Shown here one piece after another: positions 37,550-48,818 of a DNA stretch of 60,000 nt. Made by a program: the position numbers and the translations under genes. The number at the start of each line of letters is the position of its first letter. Positions within the stretch are counted from its first letter, which is position 1. Origin of the DNA: Hydractinia symbiolongicarpus (Eukaryota; Cnidaria; Hydrozoa; Anthoathecata; Hydractiniidae); assembly GCF_029227915.1 (NCBI RefSeq), contig NC_079885.1:22881001-22941000 (forward strand), read 5' to 3'. The notes beneath the pieces were generated by a model. It was not told where the DNA came from, made no database searches, and worked only from the letters and a program-made list of their open reading frames with translations.

Positions 37550-37755
37550 GTTGCCAAGGCAAAGGCATTAAGCACGGCAAGGACAGGGCAAAGGCAGGCA
37601 AGGAAATAGGAAGAGGAATCAGGAAGGCAGGGGTAGGCAAGGCATGGGAGCCACAGGCAAGGACATAGTAGGCAGGCACCAGAAAAGGCATAGGAAGGGT
37701 AGGCAAAGAAAGGCACGGTCAGTGCTGGCAAGGCAATGGAACGGCAAGGCAGGGG
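37550..37755 (+). repeat. GGCAAGG-rich degenerate minisatellite
   Basis: About 200 bases almost free of T on the + strand, built from variations of GGCAAGG / GGCAGGCA / GGAAGG. The sharp strand asymmetry (purine-rich plus strand) stands out from the AT-rich surroundings. It creates apparent Leu/Pro/Ala-rich open frames on the minus strand that I do not regard as genes. Confidence 0.75.
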
Positions 37756-38139
37756 TGCATGACTTTAGTAGAAAATCTCCACCTTACAACTCAAAGATTG
37801 CGTATACTCAATATGTCTAAGTTAAGTATCATATTAGTCCAGGAGTATAGAAAATATTGAGGTGCAAATGTTTCAAATTCAATATCTCAAAAAAAAGTCT
37901 CAAATTTATCTCAGATCAATACACAGTGAATCATAGCATAATTATGTGCCATTACAAGTATTTAAACAATCGGTCATAACGACATATCATTTTTTGATAA
38001 ATCTGAGATTAACTTGGTTCCAATGACAACAACATTAAAAAGTCAAGATATAGAAATAATCAGAGAAGTTTTACTCAAAGATTACCTATTATATGAAAAC
38101 CTGGTTGTTGTAGGTGCAAGATAATTATGTTTTTCCTAA

Positions 38140-38206
38140 CCCTGTCCAGGATTTGAACCTGGACCTCTCATTAGCATGAGTGTCATAGCCATTAGACCAG
38201 CAGGGC
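38140..38206 (-). pseudogene. tRNA-like element with A and B boxes
   Basis: Read on the minus strand: GCCCTGC acceptor start, A box TGGTCTAATGG, B box GGTTCAAATCC, T stem CCAGG/CCTGG and acceptor return ACAGGG, with 6 of 7 acceptor pairs counting a G-T wobble. The anticodon arm is 3-4 bases too short (CTCAT-GCTA-ATGAG leaves a four-base loop), so it cannot be a normal tRNA. It is most likely a tRNA pseudogene or the head of a tRNA-derived SINE. The box spacing resembles the Glu/Asp/Gly class. Confidence 0.6.
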
Positions 38207-38269
38207 ATAAACATAAATATATATACAAAACTTTACAGGTGAGTATTATATACACTTAGGAATTTACGC

Positions 38270-38900
38270 TGGTTAAGCCACAAGTAACTGTGTTACCTGG
38301 CGTTAAACGCTTGATGGAACAATTAATACAAATTTTAAACTGTACCACACATTCAGGTGGCTCGCTTTAGTACAGGTGTGCAGTATATCATAAATCGAGT
38401 GAAACACACAACATTAAAGGTGTGTCGGGTGTGTAATTATATTTTTCAGATTCACAAAATATATACTTCCTTCAACTTTAGCTTGAATAGAAACACAATT
38501 TACATATTGTGCCATGTCATAGCAAAAACTGTTTCACAAAATGTTCCCGGTAAAACTTAAAATATATATGTACTTTAATCTGTGGTGCGCCATTAGTATA
38601 GGTAAACAAACCTTTGAAAATAACTTTAGCACAACTTCTGTTAAATAGAAACACAGGTAACAGCTTGTCGTTAACACAGGGCTGAGTGATTTGTACAGGT
38701 ATACTGTTTCGCACATACGTTTCGGTACAATACCCATTTCTAAAAAACTATCCTAACTTCAGTTCAAACAAACAGACAGTTAACAACCTGTTCTTATCCT
38801 ACGCAGCTAAAACAATTAATTTTGCAACATTTAAAAATAAAAATACAGTTTATAACCTGTTTTTACCTTCTCTAAGCAAAAAACCCCCGCCATATTTAAT
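38270..38900. repeat. Diverged tandem/dispersed repeat array
   Basis: Related words recur about every 70-170 bases: ACAATTTACATATTGTG (about 38495), ACAGGTAACAGCTTGTCGTTA (38655), ACAGTTAACAACCTGTTCTTA (38777) and ACAGTTTATAACCTGTTTTTA (38848). The last also matches about 33859, and GGTTAAGCCACAAGTAACTG at 38271 matches 33655-33680. It appears to be a family of diverged units in two places, starting just beyond the tRNA-like element. Open frames here are short and not convincing. Confidence 0.45.
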
Positions 38901-38984
38901 GGAAAAAGTTTCTGTTAAAGATTAAAAATTAAACACGGCACTATGATTGAGTGTATTATCTCACTCACTGTGTAGTATATGTAG

Positions 38985-39175
38985 AGCTATAGCTATCTAT
39001 AGCCAGAAAATCTATTTCTTTGTAGCTAGCTAGTTTTATACTAGCCATTATGATATTGTTTGATCTTTTTTATGCTATTAGCTAGCTAGCTCTTCAATTC
39101 AAGTAGCTCTAGCTAGCTATTTAAGTTCTATTATTATTCCAGCTCAGTTAGTAGTTTTATGCTAGCTAGCCTTAG
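38985..39175. repeat. TAGCTAGC-rich low-complexity stretch
   Basis: Repeated TAGCTAGC and AGCTCTAGCTAGC words make a self-complementary region. The same octamer appears sporadically elsewhere (about 17817, 32467, 33213, 46560). Confidence 0.6.
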
Positions 39176-39199
39176 GTGTGAGTGAGAATAAGAAAGGGT

Positions 39200-42100
39200 T
39201 CATTACATACCCTTTCTTTCTTCGCTTTCTTGAACATAACAAGCCCTTCCGTCAGTTGCGATATGGCTTAGATTGAGTTTGAGGCGCTATGTGTCCGAGA
39301 AAATGTCATGTGATGTTAGTAAAAGTGATTTATGTATCACGTGGCTAAAAAGTGTAGGCAGATTTAACCTAAACTGGAAACGGCACCATTTACGCTTGGT
39401 ACCATATTTAAAAAACAACAAAAACTCCATCGCCGTGCTATAAACAAGTTGTCTCGCTTACTAAAAAATGTACTAGAGAATGACCATATTAAATTGCTGG
39501 ATTACTGTGATCCTTTGGACGAAATTTTAATATTTCCATAGTAACCATAATAATTTGGATGTATAGGGACGAAATCCTATATACTCTCCACCGTACTTAC
39601 ATTTCCTTTATATTTGGCTTATATAATGAGGAAATAGGCTCCGCTACGCTCCGTGCGCTGACGCGCACTCCGCTTCTCTCCGCAAAAAGGCATTCGAAAC
39701 CAGATCACCAACAATATTATTAAAATCAAACTCGTTTGATTTTATTCAAATATGATAGCCATGCAGCAAATTATAAGGTTATGACGCATATGCCAGGTGT
39801 TGAAATTATACATATTATAGCTATCCTATAAGAAATTATGACCATATTTTAAACATATTTTAAGGAATTACATTGATATTATAAGGTAGATCTCAGTGAT
39901 ATTGTACAATTGTAACAGGCCCTTAAAGGTTTGTCACTTTGAGAACGTTTAATAAACAGAATTTACTGTCACTTGTCACTATCTGCAGTACAAATTATAA
40001 CTTCGTGTCAAAAGTGCTGACGGTTGCAAATTTGTGTGCTCCTAAACATTTTTTTAATCCATGTCATGCTACTAAAAGATATAAAATTTACGTAATTAAA
40101 CCCACCGATACCGCTCTCTCCATGTCCCATCCCACTTCCTTCATAGGATATTTAATACAAGAAAGTCTAGAATAAACACACTTAAAAGTTATGAACAAGT
40201 TGTAGCACATTATGGTAGCTGAAAAATTAAATGACAATGTAATTGAACGAAAAAATAGTACTGTTTACTTCGTGACTCTGCATAATTCCATTAATTTCCT
40301 AACTTCCTTAAAACTTCATCAAAAACGGAAGCATGTGTTATGAATGATTATGCAATCAAGGTTATGAGGTCATTGCTTGTTTGTTATGGTGCAGTATATC
40401 TAAAGAATTGCTGCAAACAACATGCCACCCAAATGGACACATTTTGAAATTTTTGGATGTTTGAATTATAGGGTGTCATTAAGTTATTAGTATGCTTGTT
40501 GTTTACAGAAGATGTGCATGTATCATTTAAGTAAAAAGGTAATATGCCTAATCTATTGCTTCCAAAGGGAAACACCCGTCTATAAAACTTTCACGTTAAT
40601 TCAGTTGTCAATCAAGGATGCTTTCTATAAAGCTTCGATGTCGACTCTGTTTTTAATGTTGAAGAAAAGTGAAGTGCTTGATCACTCCTTGGAAATAACA
40701 AACTGTCTTTAAAAATTTGCCGTATTTTGCAAATAGTTGCAGGTATTATATTTAAGTTTTGATTTTTAGTACGCCACTCCATTAACTTGTTTCAAATTTT
40801 AATCGAGTTTATGTAACATGAAAATTGAAACTAATTTCCTGTCACGAGGATTAAAAGTAGTACATTTGACTTTATTTATATCATGCGCTTGGGAAATCTA
40901 CGATTTCGTGCTTTTCACCCAGGTAAGGATACCATGTACGTCCTGTAATTCGAACACGAAAGGGATTGGAATATGTTCGAATAACAAATGTTCGAATTAA
41001 GCAGCAGTAAGCTGAAAAGTATCACAAAGCAAGGAATCAAGAAATTTTGTTCGATATACTTTGTTTTGTTCGAATTAAAAGTATTCGAATTATCACATAC
41101 AGAAACTGTGTTTAAAGTTTAAATATGGTAGCATTTTGCATAAATAAACACGAAAAAGTGTACAAATGCAAAAAAAATTAACATTTTATTTGTAACATGC
41201 AGTAAATGATAACATAATAATACCGATATAATTCGATTTGTATTTTCGTTCGAATCGCGTTTGTTTTATGAAGTACATGACATTAAGTTCCTTCTTTCAT
41301 ATTCTGCCTCTTCTGTTTTCTTTTCGGAAAGCAAACCCAGGTAATAATCTATAAAATAACGGTATATTTCGGGCACTAATAATACCGATTTTGATGTTGT
41401 ACAGTGAAGTACAAAAACCGAAGATGTTCCTTTACAAGCCATCAAGAAAGAAAAAAAAAACGCATGTTTAAATTTTGATACCTCTAGAATTTAACATCAT
41501 TGGATATTTAACTTTTGTTTTCAAAACACTGTTTATATAAATTGAAACGAAAAGATGTTTTGGTGTGCTATTTTTATATTTTTCGTGTGCCATGAAAATG
41601 TTTTTTATTTGCTTACTTTTTTATGTTACCATTATATTAATAGCTTCCCAAGGCGGTTAGTATGGCTTTATACAAATCCTGTTAAAATAAGCCGTAAACC
41701 AATCAAATCATCGGACTTACTAACCAGTTTATTGTATGAGTCATGTAATAACTTCAAAAATTGGTCTTACTCACGCACTGTGTTGCAAAATCGGACTTTA
41801 AGAAAACCTCAGGATCGGTCAATATTCTCTGGTATTTCCCTTTTAAACATTTATTTTCATTCTATTATGATAATATTTGATTTGTCATTGCTGCACAGAA
41901 TTCTGACCAGCGGTTTTTTATGCTCAATCTCTGGCGTTTTATATCTTCATCTAATACAAATTTCTTTCGATGCATTTTTAAATAGAGTTTAGTGATTTGT
42001 CTTGACTAAATGAGAGACCCTTGTGTTCCTGTGCCATTTCTGTGGATTGGATATCCTCAATCTAGTGTTGGAATTAAATGTCGAAATTGCTTCAGGTCAT

Positions 42101-42760
42101 ACAATCATAACTGATCCGAGATATATTTACAGTTTTGCTTTAGGCTGGCTATTTCGCGCCGTTGAAAAAGAAGAATGTCTGTGGCTGCGAAATAAAGTTT
42201 ACAATGAAAACATGCTGAATTCTGATGATGTAAAATTCAATATACCTCTTTACAGTTTAAGTTGTTTGATCATTTTCTGTATTGCAAAAAGGAAGTAAAC
42301 GGAGTGAATTTGGGGCTTAGATGATAATTATTATGAATATTTCTTTTTTTTTCCCGAAGAAATAAAGTCTCACGACATGAAAACTTAATATGTTATAAGC
42401 AGTTCTCCTACTTAAAACATATGTAAAGGAATTGTAACTTTTTCACAAAAAAATGTTTTCACTCTTCTTCACGGCCAGAACCTTCTTAATTTACAACCGT
42501 TTTCTTCCTTTTTACAATTCTCAATAGCGTTGTAACAAAAGAGAAACTTTATTTAAATAATATTTAAGTGAAGCAGTGAGCTCGACTATTCTATTTACAG
42601 TTTTATAATGTGCGTTTAATTTTTGGTTTAGGATATTTTCACCAGAACACATAAATAGAAAAGAAAACCAGAAATTAATGTGGAATCATTCAACAACATG
42701 TTTAATGATAACAATGTTTATTTTAGTTAACCTATTCGATGATTTCTGCGCCAATTGTAT
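39200..42760. other. Intergenic, no gene recognised
   Basis: No recognisable exon. A cluster of TTCGAA/TTCGAAT words lies at 40948-41100 and again near 41230-41260. Open frames at 41555-41992 (145 codons, Phe/Leu/Ser-rich) and 42023-42298 (91 codons) have no recognisable motif and no supporting splice context; the latter is less biased in composition but still unassignable. Confidence 0.4.
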
Positions 42761-42826
42761 TCTGTTTGTCAGTATAAAATCTCAACACAAAGTCCAGGAA
42801 AAATACACTAAGAGAATCCTTAAAGA

Positions 42827-45186
42827 ATGAGCGAAAACACCACAAAGCGGCCAATTTCAACTAATGAAGATGGAACGTTCACTATAGATGATAGGATTGT
42901 CAGATTTGTTCTAACAATAGCCACAGGGGTTATTGATTCTGCGCAGTATGTTACACTGCATGACCCAGCAGGGTTACAACATCCTCCCAAAAGTATGATG
43001 TCCATCACAACACTATTTCAAATTGACAATCCTTCAAGTGGAACGTGGCAATTAAAATTTCCTGAAAAAGTTGGTGATTACAAATACACGGTCGAAGCTG
43101 TGTCAGGCGATTACATTGCATATTTTGAATCCCAACTAATGTACAGAAATGATGTTGATGATGACACTCCAACATATCCTCTTTATGACCCAATAAAAGG
43201 TAGCTCATTCATTTGCATTTTAATAGAGCGTAGCAAGCTGAGCGCAGCGGAGCCACTTCGGCATTTAAGCGCGTATTATCATTTTTCTATGTTCTACTGT
43301 ACAGCGGGAAAAATTAAAATTTAAGAAAAAATATTTGACGAAAGTGTCAGTTGTCACTCGATAAGTAATACTGAAGATGACTCCACTTATTAAACTTTTT
43401 TTTCTCGAAGAGTGTCCTAAGTCTTGAAGAGGTTACGCAGACATTAAGGCTCTTATTTTCGATTGAACAAAGTGAATAAGAAAATAAATCAATTTACTTC
43501 AGTCTCGGTTACCAGCTTTTTTCCTGCTTAATTTACGCTCTGGTAACAAGGTCGCTATTTTTAAGAACACTGTCTCATTCGAAAATATCATTCAAATAAA
43601 GCTATGATAAAACAAAACAGACTAAAAAAGTTTTTGTGTTGTTTATATGAGTTGCATGAGTAAATTTTGTGTTAACAACGGCTCATGCAATATATGACAA
43701 AGAACAACTAATGAATGGAATTGTATAACATCATCTCAAAATGAATGTCAAACAAGGTTAGTAGTTTAGTAATATTTTTTAAGTTTTTGCACAGAGAAAC
43801 GAATGCATATTGTAATTATCTTTTCCCAGGCTTTTTTTTCGCAATATAATATTGGCTAGGGTCGCGCCAGCACGAATATATCAAAAAGTAAAAAAGAAGA
43901 TCTAATGTCTAAGTTCTTACTTAAACCGTCTATTGGAGCAGATAAAAGTTCTCTCCATATTTGTCATGGAGTATGATGTAAATATCTCGCTTGCAAACAC
44001 ACCTGTACTCGCTCCACAATCCTTTTTATATTGATTTGTTCTCTGCACATTTAATTTTCGCTCAAATAAAATATAATTGCTAAATGCAAGTAAGTGAAAA
44101 AGCCTTCGCTACTAACAGCGGTCATGTTTGGAACACAGATTACAGACAAGAAGCTGTATAACATAAACTTTAGTACTTTTAATAATCACCAGCCTTTGTT
44201 GAAAAACATGTCTTTTACAAGTCGAAGATAAACTGGTAAAGGTATTTTTGAAATGCCTTTACAAGTCAGAACTTTTTTCTTTACTTCAACTTAGCTACAA
44301 CAAATATGCTTTTTCTTCGCATGGGTGGAAGTGAAAAAATCAAAATGGAAACTCTGCAAATCAGTATTGTCGATCTCCAAAATAGATATTTAACGAAGTT
44401 TATCACTTACGAGTATTTAAAAGCTTCGAACATCATTAACACTTCTGTTACTCCCCCTAATCAAGACTACAGAATAAAAATTTCAGGTATGGCTTCCGTC
44501 TTGTTTAATCTGCCATAAAGATGCACGTGATTTCTAGCAAATAGGGTCAGAGTTTACCGCTTTTGCTGAGACAAAAATTCCGAGGTTGATTATTTCGATT
44601 TTGACAGGTCTAATATCATTTTATAAGAAAGAAATAAGTGCAGATACAATACCGTGTTTTCTCTACTGGTTAATAGGGGCTCCTGAAATCTTTTCGAAAT
44701 TTATCAGCGATCGGTCTCTACAAAGGGATGCCTGGATGCAGAGAAAATTCGGTGCATATCTTGATTCATGTAAACTAGTTTTACAAACTTTATTTGTAAA
44801 TACTCTCTTAAGGTTTGCTCAAAACAGCTACTCCATTTGAATGTTATTCGGAAACCATCCTCAAACCGATATCCATAAGTATATCGCTTGTATCTGCTGG
44901 TACAAACAATATGGCTATGGCTGGTCAAAAGAACGTACCCATTACTGTCCAAGTACAGACAGACACGCAAGAATACGTTGGCATTGATTTCGAAGGATTT
45001 GCAAGTGTTGGTTCGATTCCGGATCAGTCTCATGTAGAAATATCAAGAGTTGGTTGCGCAAAGTTACATTTCAATGTGCCACCAGCTTCCGCTTTGACCA
45101 GGGAGACGCGTTTGGTTCGGATAACTGTCAATGCTATCTTTAGGCGTGTCAAATATCCAGTTACTTTTTTAATGCTGATACTTTAA
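42827..45186 (+). CDS. 5'-truncated paralogue A2 (last three exons of gene A)
   Basis: Duplicate of the 3' part of gene A. Exons 42827-43199, 44295-44486 and 45186-terminated 44813-45186 correspond to gene A exons 10-12; the last two have exactly the same lengths (192 and 374) and phases. If translation begins at ATG 42827 the product is 312 aa containing only the two beta-rich hemicentin-like modules (FTIDDRIVRFVLTIATG, VDDDTPTYP, VTPPNQDYRIKIS) and the same hydrophobic C-terminus. An in-frame TAA lies 6 bases upstream of that ATG, and weaker similarity to gene A exon 10 continues back to about 42770 in broken frames, so the exon 5' end has decayed. Signal peptide, TSP1 and VWA exons were not found upstream. 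No stop interrupts the three exons. It is either a shortened functional gene, possibly using an upstream exon I cannot see, or a young pseudogene; without a signal peptide, secretion is doubtful. Confidence 0.6.
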
Positions 45187-46660
45187 ATGTATAATTGTAT
45201 TTGGGCTGATAAAATAAGAAAAAATTACCGGTTAATACTCCCTTTTATTATAGGTTTTTAATTATTTTTAAAATTACACAAGAATAACAGAACATTGATT
45301 TTGACACCTTTTTAGTTGGCTGCCCTTAAGCTATTTACAAAACAATCATAGGATATCGCAAAAGACAAAACTGCAAAAGGGTGTGTCGACCTCACAGATA
45401 CTAAATCTTCAATAACACTAGGTGGGAGCCAGCGTCATACGCCGGAAGTAGCCCTATAGAATAACTGTATTTGCACACTTTCATTGGTAATTGCCTTTTA
45501 TACCAAAATGTTTTCTCAAGCATTACTCAAGCGATTAACATAATATATGAAAGAGATACAAAAATTAGTTACACCCTTGTTGTTCCCTAGGCCTATTTGC
45601 TGACGTTAGAAAATACAATAACTTGCGTACAAGAAGGATTTTTGACTTAAAAGTTTTTATGGGTGCTTTTAGACCAATGTAATGATTGGCAGAACTTTTT
45701 TTTTTGTATTCTCTACACTTCCTGAATTTCAGAATTTAGGTATTTTAATGGAGACCGATTGCTATGGGTGTTTTTCGTCAAATATAATGGAATTGGTATA
45801 AATACTTTATATTGAAGAAGAACAACTTTCCGCAACACTAACATACGTCCTGGCAGTGAGCGGTCCGCGGTCCTCATCTAGTAAGCATAAAGACGTCTTA
45901 AAGACGTCTTTTCTCGTCTCTAGCTCGTTCGGACGTGTTTCGACCAGAAAAAGACGTCTTAAAGACAGGTAGCTAAAATCATTCTTCGAATTTGCTTGTC
46001 GTGTGGTAAGAATCATTTGTGTTGTCAATCTTCTTTCTACTTTTTCGACCACTTTACAGCAGTTATTAAGAAGTTAAAATCCCATGAAGTCCGATTAGCT
46101 ATTAAGCTACTAAATTTAGCAGCTTAATAGAGTGAGGGAAAAACTTGTAATTATATAATAGTAAGCAATTGATGCACAGACAAGCTTAAAACATTTTTTC
46201 ACACTTTTCAAGCTTGTTATGGCTATAAAAGAAATATAGGTGAATTCCAACGTAGCGTTATTTGTTTACATCTCGTTTGAGGTTTTAAACTATTATCAAG
46301 TGCAGATTTATGCCTTCTGATTTATTTGAATTCATTTAAAGTCCTAGAAATGCCTTCATGTGAAGAACTGATAATTACTTTGCTTCACCTAGAACCCCTA
46401 TTTTTTCTCCTAGCAGAGCCGAAGGAGCTTACCACTGAGAATGCAAAAAATTAATCTCTATTATAGCAATACTTACCATACACTACAAAAAAGCAACCGT
46501 CATTAGTAATTAAATTAGTATACATACGATTAGTGTGTTCATACCTTGTGCACACTCTGTAGCTAGCTACTCTGTACAATTAATTAGTTACCAAAACATG
46601 TTTTTCCCCACTGCCAAGCTATATATATTTATTCAAACTTACTTTGTTTTAACTAGAACC
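45187..46660. other. 3' flank of A2 and intergenic region
   Basis: The first ~320 bases resemble the sequence after the gene A stop codon. At 45890-45960 the palindrome AAGACGTCTT occurs three times (45890, 45901, 45951). The open minus-strand frame at 45807-46052 runs through these palindromes and has no recognised similarity. Confidence 0.5.
45890..45960. repeat. Three copies of palindrome AAGACGTCTT
   Basis: Two copies are adjacent (45890-45899 and 45901-45910) and the third is at 45951-45960. The core GACGTC resembles a CRE/ATF-type half-site pair, but no gene start is nearby; the copies could equally come from a local duplication. Confidence 0.7.
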
Positions 46661-47634
46661 ATGGCTGATCGAGCTCGAAAGTGGAGGAAAAGAAAAAAAA
46701 GTACTTGCTTATATTGACGAAGATACCTCATCAACAGATGAAATATTTTAATCACTAAAAGCTATTTGTGATGGTAATGGTGACGATGCCTACAACGGTG
46801 ATATAAATGAATTAATATCATCAGATGTGGAATGTGCATCTAGTAGTGATAATGAGGATTTCGTGCTATCCGATATGGATGTTCGTGATGACATCAGGTA
46901 TGAATGATATTTTCATTTTATTTTCATTTTATGCCATGTTATTGAGCCAATTCACGGATATATTATTATAAAACTGTGTTCAAAATAATTTTAATGTAGA
47001 TTTCATTTCCACCTTCTCTTTCATTATTTATAGTTTTGAAATACTTTTTAGGTTAAAAATGGCATACGCGAAATGCGTGTGGGTAGAAAAATTAAACGGT
47101 ATGGAACAAGAGGCAACAATACCATCATCATGGGTATTTGCGGCAGAAGAAGTAATTAGGTGGCCAGTAAAAGTAAATGCCCTGAGAGCAATGCAGGGGC
47201 AGAGGTTGCCGCAGAGAAACTGGAAAACCTTTAACCTAGTTAAAGTAAAACTAGCTGATAGTATATAAATTATTTTTATACTGATTGTGAACATTTTTGT
47301 ACTGATTTTATTTAAATCTTTTCTTTTTTCTTTTCACAAGATGATATAAGAATATGTGATGCATTTAATGTTACATCTCCAACAAATGAAAGTAATGTAT
47401 CAGGTAAAAATGTCTGAGTTTTATCATAATAATAAATAGGATAAAATCGGATTATCGGCCAACTCGCTTTTTTTTATGGAAACTGTGTAAAAACCAGCGC
47501 AAAATATACTAATAAAGTGAAGAATTTGAATGAGGTTTAAACATTTTTTTTCAGAGAAGAAGAAAGGAGAGAAGCATAAGAAAACCGCGAAAGACGAGGT
47601 TATAAAGTTGTGTCATTTCAGCAAAGAGAACTAA
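46661..47634 (+). pseudogene. Broken 4-exon gene with acidic N-terminus
   Basis: Four exon-like blocks with GT-AG borders: 46661-46897, 47052-47260, 47341-47403 and 47555-47634 (stop TAA). The start MADRARKWRKRKK is separated from the following frame (VLAYIDEDTSSTDEIF) by a one-base shift in the A8 run at 46693-46700, and an in-frame TAA occurs at 46749. The rest reads through: an acidic stretch, then AYAKCVWVEKLNGMEQEATI ... PSSWVF ... WPVKV ... NWKTFNLVKVKL, then a short linker and a Lys-rich end. The second exon resembles an N-terminal module common in uncharacterised invertebrate proteins (pattern: aVVEf..d.....vP.sWl......WP........W..y.V.vl), often near DUF4806 domains; I am not certain of this. 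Two breaks make pseudogene the best call, though sequence error in the homopolymer could explain one. Confidence 0.45.
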
Positions 47635-47948
47635 AAGAATAATAATGATAACACAAAACGATGGCAACAGTAATAGATAGTTTTAGTATAGAGATATTCT
47701 TTACCAGAAGTTCGGATATATAGTCGGTGTAATTCCTATTGAAGAAGAACTATATTTTAATATGATTTACATCGACTATATATAATCGCCTGTCATTATC
47801 GGTATTCCAATCGGGATGAAATATTCTCTGTTAGCAAACGGACCTGCCATGATAAAGAATCACCTATATACGCATACCATGCGAATAAACTCCGCGTGTA
47901 ATACTATTGCTGCACGAAGTGTAGGGAATTTGTCTGCAGCTTCTGTAA

Positions 47949-48585
47949 TCATAAAAGATTGGGGTAAATTAAATCAACATTACACACACCTAGCTGTTCA
48001 GTAAAGTTGTTTATAGTATCTTCAATTAGTTTTTCTTTTAGCATTGAATTCTCAGTTTTGATAGTTTCTAATTCATCAGGAGTGGAAAAACCAGGTTGTT
48101 CTTCAGTGATCTCAGAAGAATCAGATGAAGAACTTTCATATATGCTTTCAGAATCTGTTTCGACTACTACTGGAAGTTTTTTTTTTTTCGGACTTTTCCT
48201 TTTTTGTGTTGTATTATTTTGTTTGAACGTAAATATGTTTTGCAAAGAGCCATTGATTAATGTTTTCCGTCCACAACCAAAACCCAACTTTGCGCAGTGT
48301 ACTTCAAAATGGACTTCGCATACTTTCGTGTTCTTGTTTGCTGTGAACACATCATACCTTCCCTTCTACGATATCTTGAAGGGATGCTTACCCATTGTTT
48401 TCTCAAACTTGTATTCGATGGAAATGAAAAAATTCCAATGCCTGTTTAACTCTGGGTTTATTAAGAGTAGAACTTTTGCATAAAGGTACGCAACAAAAGT
48501 TACCAGGTCGAGAGGTCGATATACCTGGATAGATTAAATTATGATCAATTTCTTGCTGACTTTTCTGACTGCTACTCGCCATCAC
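47949..48585 (-). pseudogene. THAP-domain transposase-like remnant
   Basis: Read on the minus strand from 48585. The first frame (to 48403) carries GNFCCVPLCKSSTLN ... ALEFFHFHR, the C-x-x-x-C and FHxF parts of a THAP zinc finger. The next part, LRKQWVS, is in a second frame, and YDVFTANKNTKVCEVHFE, the C-x-x-H part, is in a third, followed by a Lys-rich segment, a Ser/Glu-rich segment and a likely coiled coil (TIKTENSMLKEKLIED) to a stop at 47949. THAP is a C2CH DNA-binding domain used by P-element-like transposases and host proteins. The domain is split by two frame breaks within about 90 bases and no intron borders explain them, so it appears dead. No catalytic part was found further along. 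Confidence 0.6.
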
Positions 48586-48818
48586 AAATACATATTCTTC
48601 TTTTACAAGACAAGTATGTTTTTAAATACATTATAAGTAGTTTCGTTAAGAAAATACTGCAATCCTTTAGAAAAATACACAATAAAAGATCATTCACAAC
48701 GCATAAAAGTATCACACTCACCAGCTGTATTTTTAATGTTTACAAAGTTTACTAAGAAATGCCTGGTTTTCATGCCGATGATGTGATCGATAATTTAAAT
48801 TCGGGAAAAGTGTATGGG

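Noticed and set aside
37467-37731. Minus-strand Leu/Pro/Ala-rich frames
   Set aside because: Arise from the GGCAAGG-rich tract; two frames are open at once, as expected from low complexity.
41555-41992. 145-codon open frame, Phe/Leu/Ser-rich
   Set aside because: No recognisable motif, composition typical of AT-rich noise and no supporting splice or promoter context.
42023-42298. 91-codon open frame just upstream of gene A2
   Set aside because: Considered as a missing 5' exon of A2, but it shows no similarity to gene A or B exons and ends in a stop without a donor.
44704-45033. 109-codon minus-strand frame, also present at 31135-31320
   Set aside because: Antisense shadow of the conserved last exon of A and A2; it appears in both only because the sense strands are nearly identical.
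47816-48483. Plus-strand frames of 62 and 158 codons
   Set aside because: Opposite the THAP remnant, which has recognisable zinc-finger motifs; the plus frames have none.
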